Shown here piece by piece: positions 44,773-53,717 of a DNA stretch of 64,000 nt (position 1 is the first letter of the stretch; every line of letters starts with the position of its first letter). Source of the stretch: Vibrio gazogenes (GTDB lineage: Bacteria > Pseudomonadota > Gammaproteobacteria > Enterobacterales > Vibrionaceae); the NCBI RefSeq assembly GCF_023920225.1, contig NZ_CP092587.1, positions 2,356,001 through 2,420,000 of the forward strand, written 5' to 3'. The notes under the pieces were generated by a model. The model made no database searches, was not told the DNA's origin, and was given only the letters and a program-made list of their open reading frames with translations. The position numbers and the translations under genes were made by a program.

Positions 44773-45294
44773 ATGCTACAGCCAACCACCGAGATCCTAC
44801 ATACACTGGATAAAGCAAATCTGATCAACGAACTGCAATGTGGGCAGAACGTTAATCAGGCGATCGCACAAAATCGACGCGCCGATTTTGCCTTGCTACT
44901 TGCGATGCTCTCCAACGATATGCGTGAAACGACGGCAACAGAAGTGATTGACCCAATTCACCATACCGACAGTGAATTACGCAAACACTTTGCACTGACA
45001 TCACCACAACCCTTACGCTCCGATCAGGAAAGCTACTCATCCGGGGCTCAAATCGCTTTACAATTTCATCAAGGCGGAATCTGTTCGGCAAAACTTCAGC
45101 ATTACCTACACCCAGATGCTTTGTCTTACTTCCCTGAATATACTCATCAGTTAGATGAATCGGTTTATCACAATCTCTCCGGTCACCAACGCCGCCAGCT
45201 TGAAAACCAAACACCGCCACAACCTTTAAACTATGACCTTTATAATCAATTGGTTACTAACCGGAGATTGTCCCAAATTCAGGCTCAAGCCTAA
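44773..45294 (+). CDS. VC2046/SO_2500-family protein of unknown function
   Basis: A 173-residue soluble protein found, from memory, directly after sodB in Vibrio and Shewanella relatives. Recognisable pieces are LINELQCGQNVNQAIAQNRRADFALLLAMLSNDM and LRKHFALTSPQPL. It is rich in Gln and His, with no signal peptide, helix or catalytic motif that I can name. The second of two adjacent ATGs (44773) gives the better spacing to GGAGA; an upstream open frame to 44716 overlaps the leader and lacks a site. Function unknown. Confidence 0.8.
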   Translation: MLQPTTEILHTLDKANLINELQCGQNVNQAIAQNRRADFALLLAMLSNDMRETTATEVIDPIHHTDSELRKHFALTSPQPLRSDQESYSSGAQIALQFHQGGICSAKLQHYLHPDALSYFPEYTHQLDESVYHNLSGHQRRQLENQTPPQPLNYDLYNQLVTNRRLSQIQAQA

Positions 45295-45471
45295 CTATTT
45301 TTCTGTAATCACACAGTGATACACCGATGGTTGTGTGAATTACCCCCCAAAACAGATCACATCATGCACCTTTAAAGATATTCTTTGACCCCTTTCACAA
45401 CCTTCCCTGATGGGTTCAACCATGCTACTCAAACATGAATAAAAATAATGAACCACAGGAAAACGCCAGTC

Positions 45472-46143
45472 ATGCATATCAAGGATTCAATTATTCTTAT
45501 CACTTCATCAGCGACAATGTTAGGGAGTGCATTAGCAGAGCGCTTCGCTCAACTGGGCGCTAAAATAGTCCTGACAGACACGCACCAACAAGATTTGCTG
45601 GCAACTTACACGAGAATCCGAGATCTTTCAGCCAGTACCAGTTATTTTTTTCTACCGGATTACACACCCAGTTCAATCGAAGCACTACTGAATTTTATTA
45701 CCGAGAGATATCATGAAGGTCCGGACATACTGGTGAATCACTGGCCTAATACCCCATTGCCTTCAGTGACAGATGAGCAACCTTTAGAAATGTTTACGAA
45801 TAGTCTGACCATTATGGCTTCAACAATTTTTTCATTTGGCCAGATGAGTGCTGAACGCATGAGGCGTGACAAAAAGGACGGTGTGATTGTCAATATTATT
45901 TCGAATACCGATCAAGAGACTGTCAAAGGATTTGAAAACTCGGCATCCATAGTCACTGGATTTACCCAAAGCTGGGCAAAAGAACTGACACCATTCAATA
46001 TACGTGTCGGTGCGGTCATCCCCGTTTTAGAAGCAGTTGATGGCGAATCACGGCCGACACCGGTCTTGTTAGATGAACTAATTCGGAATACAGAATATAT
46101 TGTAGAAAACGAATATTTCAGTGGCAGAACCATGTCTACTTGA
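45472..46143 (+). CDS. short-chain dehydrogenase-like protein with lost catalytic residues
   Basis: A 223-residue Rossmann-fold protein of the SDR superfamily. The coenzyme motif TGxxxGxG is replaced by TSSATMLGSA (11-20), losing two glycines. In the catalytic segment the usual Tyr-x3-Lys is Phe154-x3-Ala158 (GFENSASIVTGFTQSW), while the rest aligns normally (WAKELTPFNIRVGAVIP). Redox catalysis is therefore unlikely, and a binding or regulatory role is more probable. The start chosen is ATG 45472; the frame opens eight codons earlier. It lies between the VC2046-type gene and mlaA, a position I recall from V. cholerae (VC2047), so it appears conserved and not a pseudogene. Confidence 0.8.
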   Translation: MHIKDSIILITSSATMLGSALAERFAQLGAKIVLTDTHQQDLLATYTRIRDLSASTSYFFLPDYTPSSIEALLNFITERYHEGPDILVNHWPNTPLPSVTDEQPLEMFTNSLTIMASTIFSFGQMSAERMRRDKKDGVIVNIISNTDQETVKGFENSASIVTGFTQSWAKELTPFNIRVGAVIPVLEAVDGESRPTPVLLDELIRNTEYIVENEYFSGRTMST

Positions 46144-46180
46144 ATCTGCCAACATCAAGACATAAATCAAATGATCACGT

Positions 46181-46936
46181 TTACTCACTCATATATTGGT
46201 CAAATAGCGCTTCTTGGTCCGGATCATAGGTCTCTTTTTTCTCAATTTCAGCTTTGAAATCCTGATGCTGTAAGTAGATTTCTCGGGTCAATGCATAAGG
46301 ATCAGGAGAGTCCTTCAACATTGACTCCTGATTCACCAATGCAGCCCTGCTTTCCATCCCTTCAAAAATAAATTTTGAAACACTTCCCCAAATATTCAAG
46401 TAAGAGAGCGGGGCGTAGGTTTCATCCACTAAATCAGTCGCAGCACGGGGCGTATAAGGTCCGGCCGCGGGTACCATCAGATATGGGCCATTCCCGACCC
46501 CGTAGTGCCCGAGCGCATCCCCGAAACCTTTCTGATCGGCTTTGGTTATCCCTGCTTCAGATGCCAAATCAATTAAGCCGAACAACCCGAAAGTTGTATT
46601 CAGCCAGAAGCGGTTAAAATGATCTAACGCTTGACGACCATTCCCCATAAGTAAGTTATTCACCATACTTGACGGTTCATCAAGGTTAGAGAAAAAATTC
46701 GCAATCGCCCGGCGAATCGGATTGGGGACATGATCGACATAAGCGAGAGAAACAGGTCTGATCACGTAAGGATCAAGATAATCGTAATTCAGGGTCCAGA
46801 AACTGCGATTGACGCTTTCAAGCGGATCATTTACCGATGCATTAGGATCCTGTGGGTCAACATGATCCGTTGTACTGCAACCAATCAAAACCAATAGAAT
46901 AAAGCCTAGACAAAGCCGCTTGATACGGTCATTCAT
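46181..46936 (-). CDS. mlaA: outer-membrane lipoprotein MlaA (VacJ)
   Basis: MlaA removes phospholipids from the outer leaflet of the outer membrane and passes them to the MlaC shuttle. The 251-residue protein begins with a lipoprotein signal (LCLGFILLVLIGCS, lipid Cys in LIGC). It has DPLESVNRSFWTLNYDYLDPYVIRPVSLAY, the LDEPSSMVNNLLMGNGRQALDHFNRFWLNTT region and GVGNGPYLMVPAAGPYTPRAATDLVDE. These are the diagnostic VacJ blocks. The start at 46936 is preferred to an in-frame start 26 codons earlier that would precede the signal peptide. It converges with the SDR-like gene and is monocistronic. Confidence 0.95.
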   Translation of the reverse strand: MNDRIKRLCLGFILLVLIGCSTTDHVDPQDPNASVNDPLESVNRSFWTLNYDYLDPYVIRPVSLAYVDHVPNPIRRAIANFFSNLDEPSSMVNNLLMGNGRQALDHFNRFWLNTTFGLFGLIDLASEAGITKADQKGFGDALGHYGVGNGPYLMVPAAGPYTPRAATDLVDETYAPLSYLNIWGSVSKFIFEGMESRAALVNQESMLKDSPDPYALTREIYLQHQDFKAEIEKKETYDPDQEALFDQYMSE

Positions 46937-47302
46937 TTTATTTTTCCGTTCTCTTTCCTGAGTTAGATATGAGCGATCAATCCGGTAAAGCAGCTGCGTC
47001 CTATGACCGGTCACTCAAAACCTGCTAAGTATATTCATATCGTTTGTCAATAACAACGTCAACCAGCTCTCCGGATAACCAGATCCGTTTGTTGATAACA
47101 ATCATTCGAATATGACGCCATTACATGACACTCCGCATCAACTCGAACGAGTTCGACAAACCATCCTACTGATTCAGCATACCTTCGAAAAAATTTAGCA
47201 TATTTTTGTGGCTTAGGATTGAAAAGTCACGACAGACAACACCGCAGCAGCAAACAACCCTGCGATGTACAAATCGTGTGTCCCGTTACATTTTCTACAA
47301 GT
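46937..47302. other. intergenic region where the ccm cluster would be expected
   Basis: These 366 bp between the mlaA start and the terminator of the chemotaxis operon hold no gene. They contain the mlaA promoter region and two similar 13-base stretches TTGTCAATAACAA (47046-47058) and TTGTTGATAACAA, the second a near-perfect dyad. In V. cholerae, as I remember it, the ccmA-I genes occupy this interval. Confidence 0.5.
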
Positions 47303-47337
47303 GATAAAAAAGAAGTCCGCAGACTTCCTTTTTTATC
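47303..47337 (-). terminator. terminator of the flagellar-chemotaxis operon
   Basis: GATAAAAAAGAAGTC (47303-47317) is complementary to the sequence ending TTTTTTATC (47322-47337) except for one C. The minus strand reads GGAAGTC-TGCG-GACTTCTTTTTTATC, a GC core followed by a long T run. It lies just after the fipA stop at 47341 and marks the end of the long operon; it may act in both directions. Confidence 0.92.
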
Positions 47338-47340
47338 AAC

Positions 47341-47841
47341 TTATACACTTTTCTTTTTCGGAGGTGTCTTTCGTTTGACAGTACCACCTTCCGGACGCGC
47401 CCTCAACGGTGGCACTTTTTCCTCTCCGGAGAGTTTCTTCTGGAGTGAAAGCATCAATTCTGCCTCAGCTTTAGGCAACTCACACTCTTCTATTAATTCA
47501 TCAATATCAGCACCAAGCTGCACCATTTTTGAAGCACGAGTGTAAAGCCGGGCATCGCTGTCTTGCTGTTCCAATTCTTTAATTCGTTCATCCTGATGCA
47601 AGATAATTTGCTCCTGCTCGGAGATTTTTTGCCCCAGTCCCACGACGACAGAACGCAGCTCAACAAGCTGTTTACTCGCCTTTTGCAGCGACTTATCTAA
47701 TACTCTTGACTCCTGACGACGCATCTCAGACTGTTTTAAAATGAGACGCCTTAAACGGTATATTGTCAAAAGCAACAAGAAAACAACAAAAATAGCTCCC
47801 CCGAGCAATACGGGAAAGCTTAACAAAATGTCACGATACAT
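47341..47841 (-). CDS. fipA: DUF2802 protein FipA, polar-flagellum factor
   Basis: FipA proteins (DUF2802) have been described as membrane partners of FlhF that help place the polar flagellum. The 166-residue product has one N-terminal membrane helix (VLLGGAIFVVFLLLLTIYRL), a coiled-coil stretch (about 35-100, KQLVELRSVVVGLGQKISEQEQIIL) and a C-terminal conserved DUF2802 segment with YTRASKMVQLGADIDELIEECELPKAEAELMLSL. The last residues are Lys/Pro-rich. Its ATG overlaps the cheW stop by one base (TAATG). Being in the same operon as flhF, flhG, parC and parP fits a polar-organisation role. Confidence 0.85.
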   Translation of the reverse strand: MYRDILLSFPVLLGGAIFVVFLLLLTIYRLRRLILKQSEMRRQESRVLDKSLQKASKQLVELRSVVVGLGQKISEQEQIILHQDERIKELEQQDSDARLYTRASKMVQLGADIDELIEECELPKAEAELMLSLQKKLSGEEKVPPLRARPEGGTVKRKTPPKKKSV

Positions 47842-48335
47842 TATAAGTGAGCCACTTCATCCCACTCGTCATCATTCAAAAGCTTGTTCAGATCAACCAG
47901 AATTAACAGCTTGCCTTCCCGATTGCTGACACCTTGAATGAATTTAGAGCTTTCATCCGTTCCGACACTTGGTGTTGTGTCAATTTCAGAGGTTCGCAAA
48001 TAAACGACTTCTGCAACACTATCAACCAAAATACCAATCACTTGACGTTCAGACTCAATCACAATAATTCGAGTATTGTCGGTCACTTCACCATCAATCA
48101 AACCAAAACGAGAACGGGTATCGATAACCGTTACCACATTTCCCCGCAGGTTAATAATCCCCAATACGTAATCAGGTGCTCCGGGAACAGGGGCGATTTC
48201 AGTATAGCGAAGGACTTCCCGAACTTGCATCACATTAATGCCGTAAGTTTCTTCCTCTAACTGGAACGTCACCCACTGAAGCACTTCATCATTAGACTTA
48301 TCTTTTTTCACTTCTACTTCATTTGTATGAGACAT
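47841..48335 (-). CDS. cheW: chemotaxis coupling protein CheW
   Basis: CheW bridges chemoreceptors and the CheA kinase in the polar arrays. The 164-residue protein is a single CheW domain: VTFQLEEETYGINVMQVREVLRYTEIAPVPGAPDYVLGIINLRGNVVTVIDTRSRFG. The C-terminal half has IVIESERQVIGILVDSVAEV and FIQGVSNREGKLLILVDLNKLL. It has a short charged N-terminal extension of about 20 residues. It follows parP by 47 bp and is co-transcribed with it and fipA. Confidence 0.97.
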   Translation of the reverse strand: MSHTNEVEVKKDKSNDEVLQWVTFQLEEETYGINVMQVREVLRYTEIAPVPGAPDYVLGIINLRGNVVTVIDTRSRFGLIDGEVTDNTRIIVIESERQVIGILVDSVAEVVYLRTSEIDTTPSVGTDESSKFIQGVSNREGKLLILVDLNKLLNDDEWDEVAHL

Positions 48336-48382
48336 ACCTTATCCTCTCTAAGTCGAATCCGACACTAATGTTTTCGGTAAAT

Positions 48383-49465
48383 CTAATCATTATCGAGTGC
48401 TTTAACATCTAATCCAGCCTTTAACATGGCGGTTAACGCTTCAACATGAATCAAAGCACACATTTTCTCTTTTACCATTCCGGCAAGCCAAGGGCGTTTT
48501 CCAGCCCGTTCACGCCAACGAACCTTTTCAGGATTCAATGATTCGGTTCCTCTCAATTGATCACATGCGAGCCCCCAAGTACTGTCACCAAGCATCACGA
48601 TGTATTGATAGGAATCCTTATAACCATCATTTTTTAACTTTTCAGACATCACCCAACGGGCAGTATCGACCACATCCAATTGCTGATCACGATTCGTCTG
48701 TAAACCGAGATACCATTGAGGTCTGCCAATTAAGTGACTGACTTTTTCAAGGCGATGGATACCACCTAATTCATCCAACGGCACAGCAAATACAATTTCA
48801 TTGACTTCAAAATACAGTACCTGAAAGTTTTCAGCCCGTTCCGTACTATGCCAAGTAATCTCTCCAACCGTACCACCAGCCTGAGTCTGTGGTTCTGGCT
48901 GAATATCCGATAGCTGTTCAATACTCTCCTGAACATCTTCTACTTGAGTCGTCTGAACTGTCACCTCGGGTTCCGGTTCAACAACCAGAGATTCACTTAT
49001 AACGTCTGCTGTTGCAACCTCGTCTTCCAATACATCATCCGATGAAATTTCCACATCAGATGGCGTTGCGACTTCGATCACTTCTTCAGATTGAAGGTCA
49101 ATATCCCAGTCCTGAATCTCATTTTCTTCAACACGTGCATCTTGATGAACAGAGATCTCCTGAGTATTTTTCTCCAACAATGCTTCAATATCTTCAATTT
49201 CATCAACTGGATTTGATGATTCCAACTGATTCAAGAGTCGCTGTACATCCTCAAGATTCGGAAACAGTGCTTCATCTTGGTGAGTCTCTGATGCTTCAGC
49301 AACACTAACACGCTGTGCCTGTAATTGTGGTACAACTTCAGGTTCTTGCGAAACTTGTGCGTTTTTTTCTTGAACTAGCTCTAACTCCCCTGCCTCTTCA
49401 TCTAATAAGGCAGCAAAGTAATCGTCTAAAGCCTGTTCGCTCGATAACGCGACATCACGATTCAT
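48383..49465 (-). CDS. parP: ParP, CheW-like array anchoring protein
   Basis: ParP, known from V. parahaemolyticus and V. cholerae, ties CheA arrays to ParC at the cell pole. The 360-residue protein has a short conserved N-terminal stretch (SSEQALDDYFAALLDEEAG), a long acidic low-complexity linker (about 30-215, dominated by Glu, Asp, Val and Gln), and a C-terminal CheW-like domain (VLYFEVNEIVFAVPLDELGGIHRLEKVSHLIGRP). The CheW-like domain is degenerate compared with CheW itself. The ATG overlaps the parC stop by 11 bases, so translation is coupled. The N-terminal end probably contacts ParC and the C-terminal domain CheA, as reported for the family. Confidence 0.92.
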   Translation of the reverse strand: MNRDVALSSEQALDDYFAALLDEEAGELELVQEKNAQVSQEPEVVPQLQAQRVSVAEASETHQDEALFPNLEDVQRLLNQLESSNPVDEIEDIEALLEKNTQEISVHQDARVEENEIQDWDIDLQSEEVIEVATPSDVEISSDDVLEDEVATADVISESLVVEPEPEVTVQTTQVEDVQESIEQLSDIQPEPQTQAGGTVGEITWHSTERAENFQVLYFEVNEIVFAVPLDELGGIHRLEKVSHLIGRPQWYLGLQTNRDQQLDVVDTARWVMSEKLKNDGYKDSYQYIVMLGDSTWGLACDQLRGTESLNPEKVRWRERAGKRPWLAGMVKEKMCALIHVEALTAMLKAGLDVKALDND

Positions 49466-50234
49466 TAATCGCCAACCTCTCTAAGTAGATAAGCAATTGT
49501 TTGTATGCAAATACACCCCGACTCCCTTCAGCAAAGTGAGATGCAGGCAGACGTTTCAAGCTCGCATCTCTAAACTTCGTATCAATCGGCACGGCAGACG
49601 TCCAGACTTGATCCGGATAATCTTTCTTCAACTGAGTTAATGTCTGCAGCGAGGCTCTTGTCCTTTTGTCATACATCGTCGGAACAATCGTCACTTTGAA
49701 CTCTCGGCTTCGTGACTTCTGCATGATACTGAGCGTCCGCACCATTCGTTCCAAGCCTTTCATTGCCAAAAATTCAGTTTGAACAGGAATCAAAATTCGG
49801 TCGCTGGCCGCTAAGGCATTGACCATCATCACTCCCAAAATAGGTGGGCAATCAATTAATACATAATCATATTGGTGACGAAGGGCAAGCAGCGCTTTTT
49901 TTAGAATCAATCCCATCCCACTTCGGTTACCCATCACACGATCCAGCGTTGCCAGAGACATATGAGCCGGAATCAGATCCATCCCTTCAATATCAGTTTC
50001 AATCACAAGAGGACGAACCGATTTGTCATCCAAAGAGGGCAACTGGAACAAATCGAATAAGCTTGATTCAACATGATCAGAATCATAACCGAGATAAGTC
50101 GTCAGTGAAGCGTGTGGGTCAGTATCCACCAGAAGCACTCGATGACCTTTTTTGCATAACAGGCCAGCCAACGTAATCGTTGTCGTTGTTTTTCCTACTC
50201 CACCTTTTTGATTGGCAATACTCCAAACAATCAT
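49455..50234 (-). CDS. parC: ParC, ParA-like ATPase for chemotaxis array localisation
   Basis: ParC is a MinD/ParA-type ATPase that places chemotaxis arrays at the old pole with the help of ParP. It should not be confused with topoisomerase IV ParC. The 259-residue protein starts MIVWSIANQKGGVGKTTTTITLAGLL, with a deviant Walker A that has the signature lysine. It continues with VLLVDTDPHASLTTYLGYD and YVLIDCPPILGVMMVNAL (Walker B). PTMYDKRTRASLQTL is a conserved DNA- or partner-contact region. It lies between cheB (9 bp gap) and parP. Confidence 0.93.
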   Translation of the reverse strand: MIVWSIANQKGGVGKTTTTITLAGLLCKKGHRVLLVDTDPHASLTTYLGYDSDHVESSLFDLFQLPSLDDKSVRPLVIETDIEGMDLIPAHMSLATLDRVMGNRSGMGLILKKALLALRHQYDYVLIDCPPILGVMMVNALAASDRILIPVQTEFLAMKGLERMVRTLSIMQKSRSREFKVTIVPTMYDKRTRASLQTLTQLKKDYPDQVWTSAVPIDTKFRDASLKRLPASHFAEGSRGVFAYKQLLIYLERLAINES

Positions 50235-50243
50235 CGGTTTTCC

Positions 50244-51359
50244 TTATGCAAGACCCACTTCTACTAAAATACGCTCAGCGATACGTTCCAAAGGCAAACT
50301 TTCAGACGATATTCCCGCTTTAGCGACAGCCTGAGGCATACCATAAACAACACAACTCTCTTCGTCTTGTGCCCAAATCGTTGCTCCAGCTTGCTTCAAC
50401 ATCCGGGCGCCTTCCCGCCCATCAGCCCCCATACCGGTCAATACGATGGAAAGGACTTTATCTGCGTAGACCTTTGATGCGGAACCAAATGTCACATCGA
50501 CACAAGGTTTATAGTTCATCCGCTCACCGCCATCAAGAATACGAATTTTGGCCGCGCCGACCCGACCTTCGATCATCATCTGTTTACCACCGGGAGCCAA
50601 GTAAGCAACCCCCGGCTGTAAAACATCACCATCTGCGGCTTCTTTCACCGATATCTGACATAGAGAATCAAGACGACTGGCAAAAGCAGCAGTAAAAGTC
50701 GCTGGCATATGTTGGATCAACAAAATAGGATGAGGGTAATTCGCGGGTAACTTCACCAATATTTTTTGCAGCGCAACCGGTCCTCCGGTTGATGTTCCGA
50801 TAGCCGTCAATTGATATCGTTTACCACTCGCTTTAAAGCGAGTCGGTATCGCGTTGACACTACCGCTTAAAGGACGAGTTGTTCGTGCTGTCGTCTGAGT
50901 CCGAGTGGAAGTTGTTGTGTTCGAACGAGAAGCAAGCGGAGAGACACGACGAAGATACGCTTTCTTCCGTGCAATCTCTAAAACACGCTGTTGTAATAAC
51001 GCCACTGCTTCATCACGGTTACGAGCAATGTCTTCAAATTTCTTGGGCAGAAAGTCCATCGCACCAGCATCGAGTGCATCCAGTGTCGCTTTCGCACCAT
51101 CATGAGTAAGGGAAGAGAACATCAAGATTGGCGTCGGATTATCTGCCATTATTTCTCTCACAGCAGAGATACCGTCTAACACGGGCATCTCTACATCCAT
51201 CGTAATGACGTCTGGATTCAAGCTTTTTGCCTTTTCAACAGCTTCTCGACCATTGATTGCGACGCCAATGACCTCTAAACGCGATTCCGAGTTAATGATT
51301 TCACTAACACGACGTCTGAAAAAACTTGAGTCATCAACCACTAAAACTCTTATCGCCAT
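50244..51359 (-). CDS. cheB: chemotaxis methylesterase CheB
   Basis: CheB removes methyl groups from receptor glutamates when phosphorylated, giving adaptation. The 371 residues comprise a receiver domain (Asp9-Asp10 pocket, phospho-acceptor Asp55 in VITMDVEMP), a linker rich in Thr/Ser/Arg (about 140-185), and the methylesterase domain. The catalytic triad is visible: Ser in [10 protein letters not shown], His in [13 protein letters not shown] and Asp in [10 protein letters not shown]. The gene follows cheA by 24 bp. Confidence 0.97.
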   Translation of the reverse strand: MAIRVLVVDDSSFFRRRVSEIINSESRLEVIGVAINGREAVEKAKSLNPDVITMDVEMPVLDGISAVREIMADNPTPILMFSSLTHDGAKATLDALDAGAMDFLPKKFEDIARNRDEAVALLQQRVLEIARKKAYLRRVSPLASRSNTTTSTRTQTTARTTRPLSGSVNAIPTRFKASGKRYQLTAIGTSTGGPVALQKILVKLPANYPHPILLIQHMPATFTAAFASRLDSLCQISVKEAADGDVLQPGVAYLAPGGKQMMIEGRVGAAKIRILDGGERMNYKPCVDVTFGSASKVYADKVLSIVLTGMGADGREGARMLKQAGATIWAQDEESCVVYGMPQAVAKAGISSESLPLERIAERILVEVGLA

Positions 51360-51383
51360 ATTTTCCCTTATTCAACCAATCAG

Positions 51384-53708
51384 TTAGATGCGAGATGCTG
51401 CCGCATAGTTTTTCAATAAATCAGGAACATCCAGTATTAATGCAATATGTCCATCACTGGTAATTGTTGCGCCAGCCATTCCCGGCGTTCCTTGCAACAA
51501 ATTGTCCAACGGCTTAATCACGACTTCTTCCTGTCCTATCAATGTATCTACGACGAAACCAACTCTTTGGTTCCCCAATTGTACAATGACAACATGTCCA
51601 TGCCCTTTACGATGATCAATGATACCCTGACGAGGTGCAAGCCAATTTTGTAAATAGAACAAAGGGATAGATTTTTCGCGTACGATAATGGTCAGCTGTC
51701 CGTCAACGACATTTGTTCGGCTCAAATCCAGATGGAAAATCTCACTCACACTTGCCAGTGGTAACGCGAATGGGCTTCCTGCAACACCGACCATCAGTGT
51801 CGGCAGTATTGCCAGTGTCAACGGAACTTTGATAGCAATTTTGGTGCCTTTCCCAATTTCGGAGTCGATGTCGATAGAACCATTCAGCGTATTAATCGCC
51901 GTTTTAACCACGTCCATACCAACACCACGACCAGAAATATCAGAAATCTGCTCTTTACTGGAGAAGCCCGGCATAAAGATGAGGTTAAAACACTCTTTAT
52001 TTGTCAAACGAGAAGCGGCATCTTCATCCATAAGCCCTTTCTTAACGGCAATACCTCTCAGTTTATCCGGGTTCATGCCTGCACCATCGTCGATGATGCA
52101 AAGTTCAATATGGTCACCTTCTTGCGATGCAGATAACAGCACTTTCCCAGTTCGAGGCTTGCCGGCTTTCACACGGTCATCCGGCATTTCAATCCCATGG
52201 TCGACAGAATTGCGAACCAAGTGAATCAGTGGATCTGCCAGAGCCTCAACGAGGTTTTTATCCAAATCGGTATCTTCACCGCGCATTTCCAGCACAATGT
52301 CTTTCTTCAAGCTTCTCGCCAAATCCCGAACGACACGAGGAAAACGGCCAAATACTTTTTTGATCGGCTGCATCCTCGTTTTCATGACTGCGCCTTGCAG
52401 ATCAGCCGTCACAACGTCTAAATTCGATACAGCTTTTGACATTTCTTCATCATTGCTATTCAAACCAAGACTGAGCAGGCGGTTCCGAACAAGAACCAAC
52501 TCACCGACCATGTTCATGATGGTATCCAATGTGGATGTATCCACACGGACACTCGCTTCAGCCTGTGGTTTTTTCGCTGCGGCGACTTCCTTAGACTCTC
52601 GTGTCGCAACCTGTGTTTTCGCGGCTGGTTTCTCTTTAACTGGTGGCGTAACCGCTGGTTTCGCTTGCACACTCGCTTTTGGTGCTGCAGGTTCTTTTTT
52701 CGGAAGCTCTGTTGCTTTCACAACAGGTTCAACATTAGCCGATGCCGGTCTAACCGCCATTTCCAACTCTTCGACAGACGGACCTTTGCCAGCACCATGT
52801 AGCTCATCCAGCAATTTTTCGAACTCGTCATCGGTCATCAGATCACTGTCACCGCCATTTGAGGCAGGTGCTGACGACTGAGCAGTTGAATTTGTTGTCG
52901 GGGTTTTCTTCGGTGGTGGAGGCGCAGCAACCGGTTCTGAACCTTCAACTGAAGGCCCTTTCCCGACACCATGCAACTCATCGAGTAACTTCTCGAACTC
53001 ATCATCGGTAATATCGCCACTATCACTCGCTGTATGCTGCTGTGGTGATACTTTAGATTCTTTTGGTGCAGATTCATTTGATGTCGATTGAGCACTATGT
53101 GCCGGCGCTTTACCCTTACCGTGGAGCTCATCCAGCAGTCGCTCAAACTCATCTTGGGTAATTTCATCAACCGAGTTGGCTCTTGCCGTGTCAGAAACTG
53201 CGTTGTTTTCTGGTGGTGGTGTTTGAGGGATATCTTCAGCAGGCGCTGCTGGCTCGTCATCGAGCACTGATGTGTCCGGGGATTGATTCGTATCCTCTGA
53301 TTCATCTTCATCTGCTGAAGCGGGCTGAGAAAGTCGGTGTAGCTCTTCCAATAAGGCTGGATCTGCGGGTTCGAGTGGTTCATGATCTTGCACCGCTTGG
53401 AACTGCTCGTTCACCGTATCTAGAGCCCGTAACATTGTATCCATAAGGCCAGATGTTACTGTTCGCTGCCTGTTCCGTAATATGTCAAAGACATTTTCTG
53501 CACCGTGACAGGTGGCAACTAATTCAGTTAAAGCAAGGAAACCAGCGCCCCCTTTTACCGTATGGAACCCTCGAAAAATTGCATTTAAAAGGTCGTTATC
53601 TTCAGGATTATTTTCAAGCTCAACCAACTGCTCGGACAACAGCTCTATTATTTCACCTGCCTCAACTAAAAAATCCTGTAAAATATCTTCGTCTAATTCG
53701 TAGCTCAT
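51384..53708 (-). CDS. cheA: chemotaxis histidine kinase CheA
   Basis: CheA phosphorylates CheY and CheB in response to receptor state. The 774-residue protein has an HPt domain with His49 (RGFHTVKGGAGFL), and a very long linker (about 130-385) in place of a recognisable P2 domain. A dimerisation domain (TIMNMVGELVLVRNRLL), a kinase domain (HLVRNSVDHGIE, DDGAGM, GRGVGMDVVKT) and a CheW-like P5 domain with IGQEEVVIKPLD follow. The linker holds three copies of a 20-residue motif (183-202, 232-251, 291-310), each with DEFE(K/R)LLDELHG. In Vibrio the linker of CheA contains the region that binds ParP; these repeats are the obvious candidate. AGAGGT precedes the ATG. Confidence 0.97.
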   Translation of the reverse strand: MSYELDEDILQDFLVEAGEIIELLSEQLVELENNPEDNDLLNAIFRGFHTVKGGAGFLALTELVATCHGAENVFDILRNRQRTVTSGLMDTMLRALDTVNEQFQAVQDHEPLEPADPALLEELHRLSQPASADEDESEDTNQSPDTSVLDDEPAAPAEDIPQTPPPENNAVSDTARANSVDEITQDEFERLLDELHGKGKAPAHSAQSTSNESAPKESKVSPQQHTASDSGDITDDEFEKLLDELHGVGKGPSVEGSEPVAAPPPPKKTPTTNSTAQSSAPASNGGDSDLMTDDEFEKLLDELHGAGKGPSVEELEMAVRPASANVEPVVKATELPKKEPAAPKASVQAKPAVTPPVKEKPAAKTQVATRESKEVAAAKKPQAEASVRVDTSTLDTIMNMVGELVLVRNRLLSLGLNSNDEEMSKAVSNLDVVTADLQGAVMKTRMQPIKKVFGRFPRVVRDLARSLKKDIVLEMRGEDTDLDKNLVEALADPLIHLVRNSVDHGIEMPDDRVKAGKPRTGKVLLSASQEGDHIELCIIDDGAGMNPDKLRGIAVKKGLMDEDAASRLTNKECFNLIFMPGFSSKEQISDISGRGVGMDVVKTAINTLNGSIDIDSEIGKGTKIAIKVPLTLAILPTLMVGVAGSPFALPLASVSEIFHLDLSRTNVVDGQLTIIVREKSIPLFYLQNWLAPRQGIIDHRKGHGHVVIVQLGNQRVGFVVDTLIGQEEVVIKPLDNLLQGTPGMAGATITSDGHIALILDVPDLLKNYAAASRI

Positions 53709-53717
53709 ACGGCACCT

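Noticed and set aside
45472..46143. Calling the SDR-like gene a pseudogene
   Set aside because: The frame is uninterrupted, of normal length, with a start and conserved gene position; only active-site residues are changed.
49455..50234. Topoisomerase IV subunit ParC or a plasmid/chromosome partition ParA
   Set aside because: The protein is a MinD/ParA-like ATPase with no topoisomerase domain, and its place in the chemotaxis operon next to parP identifies the array-localisation ParC.
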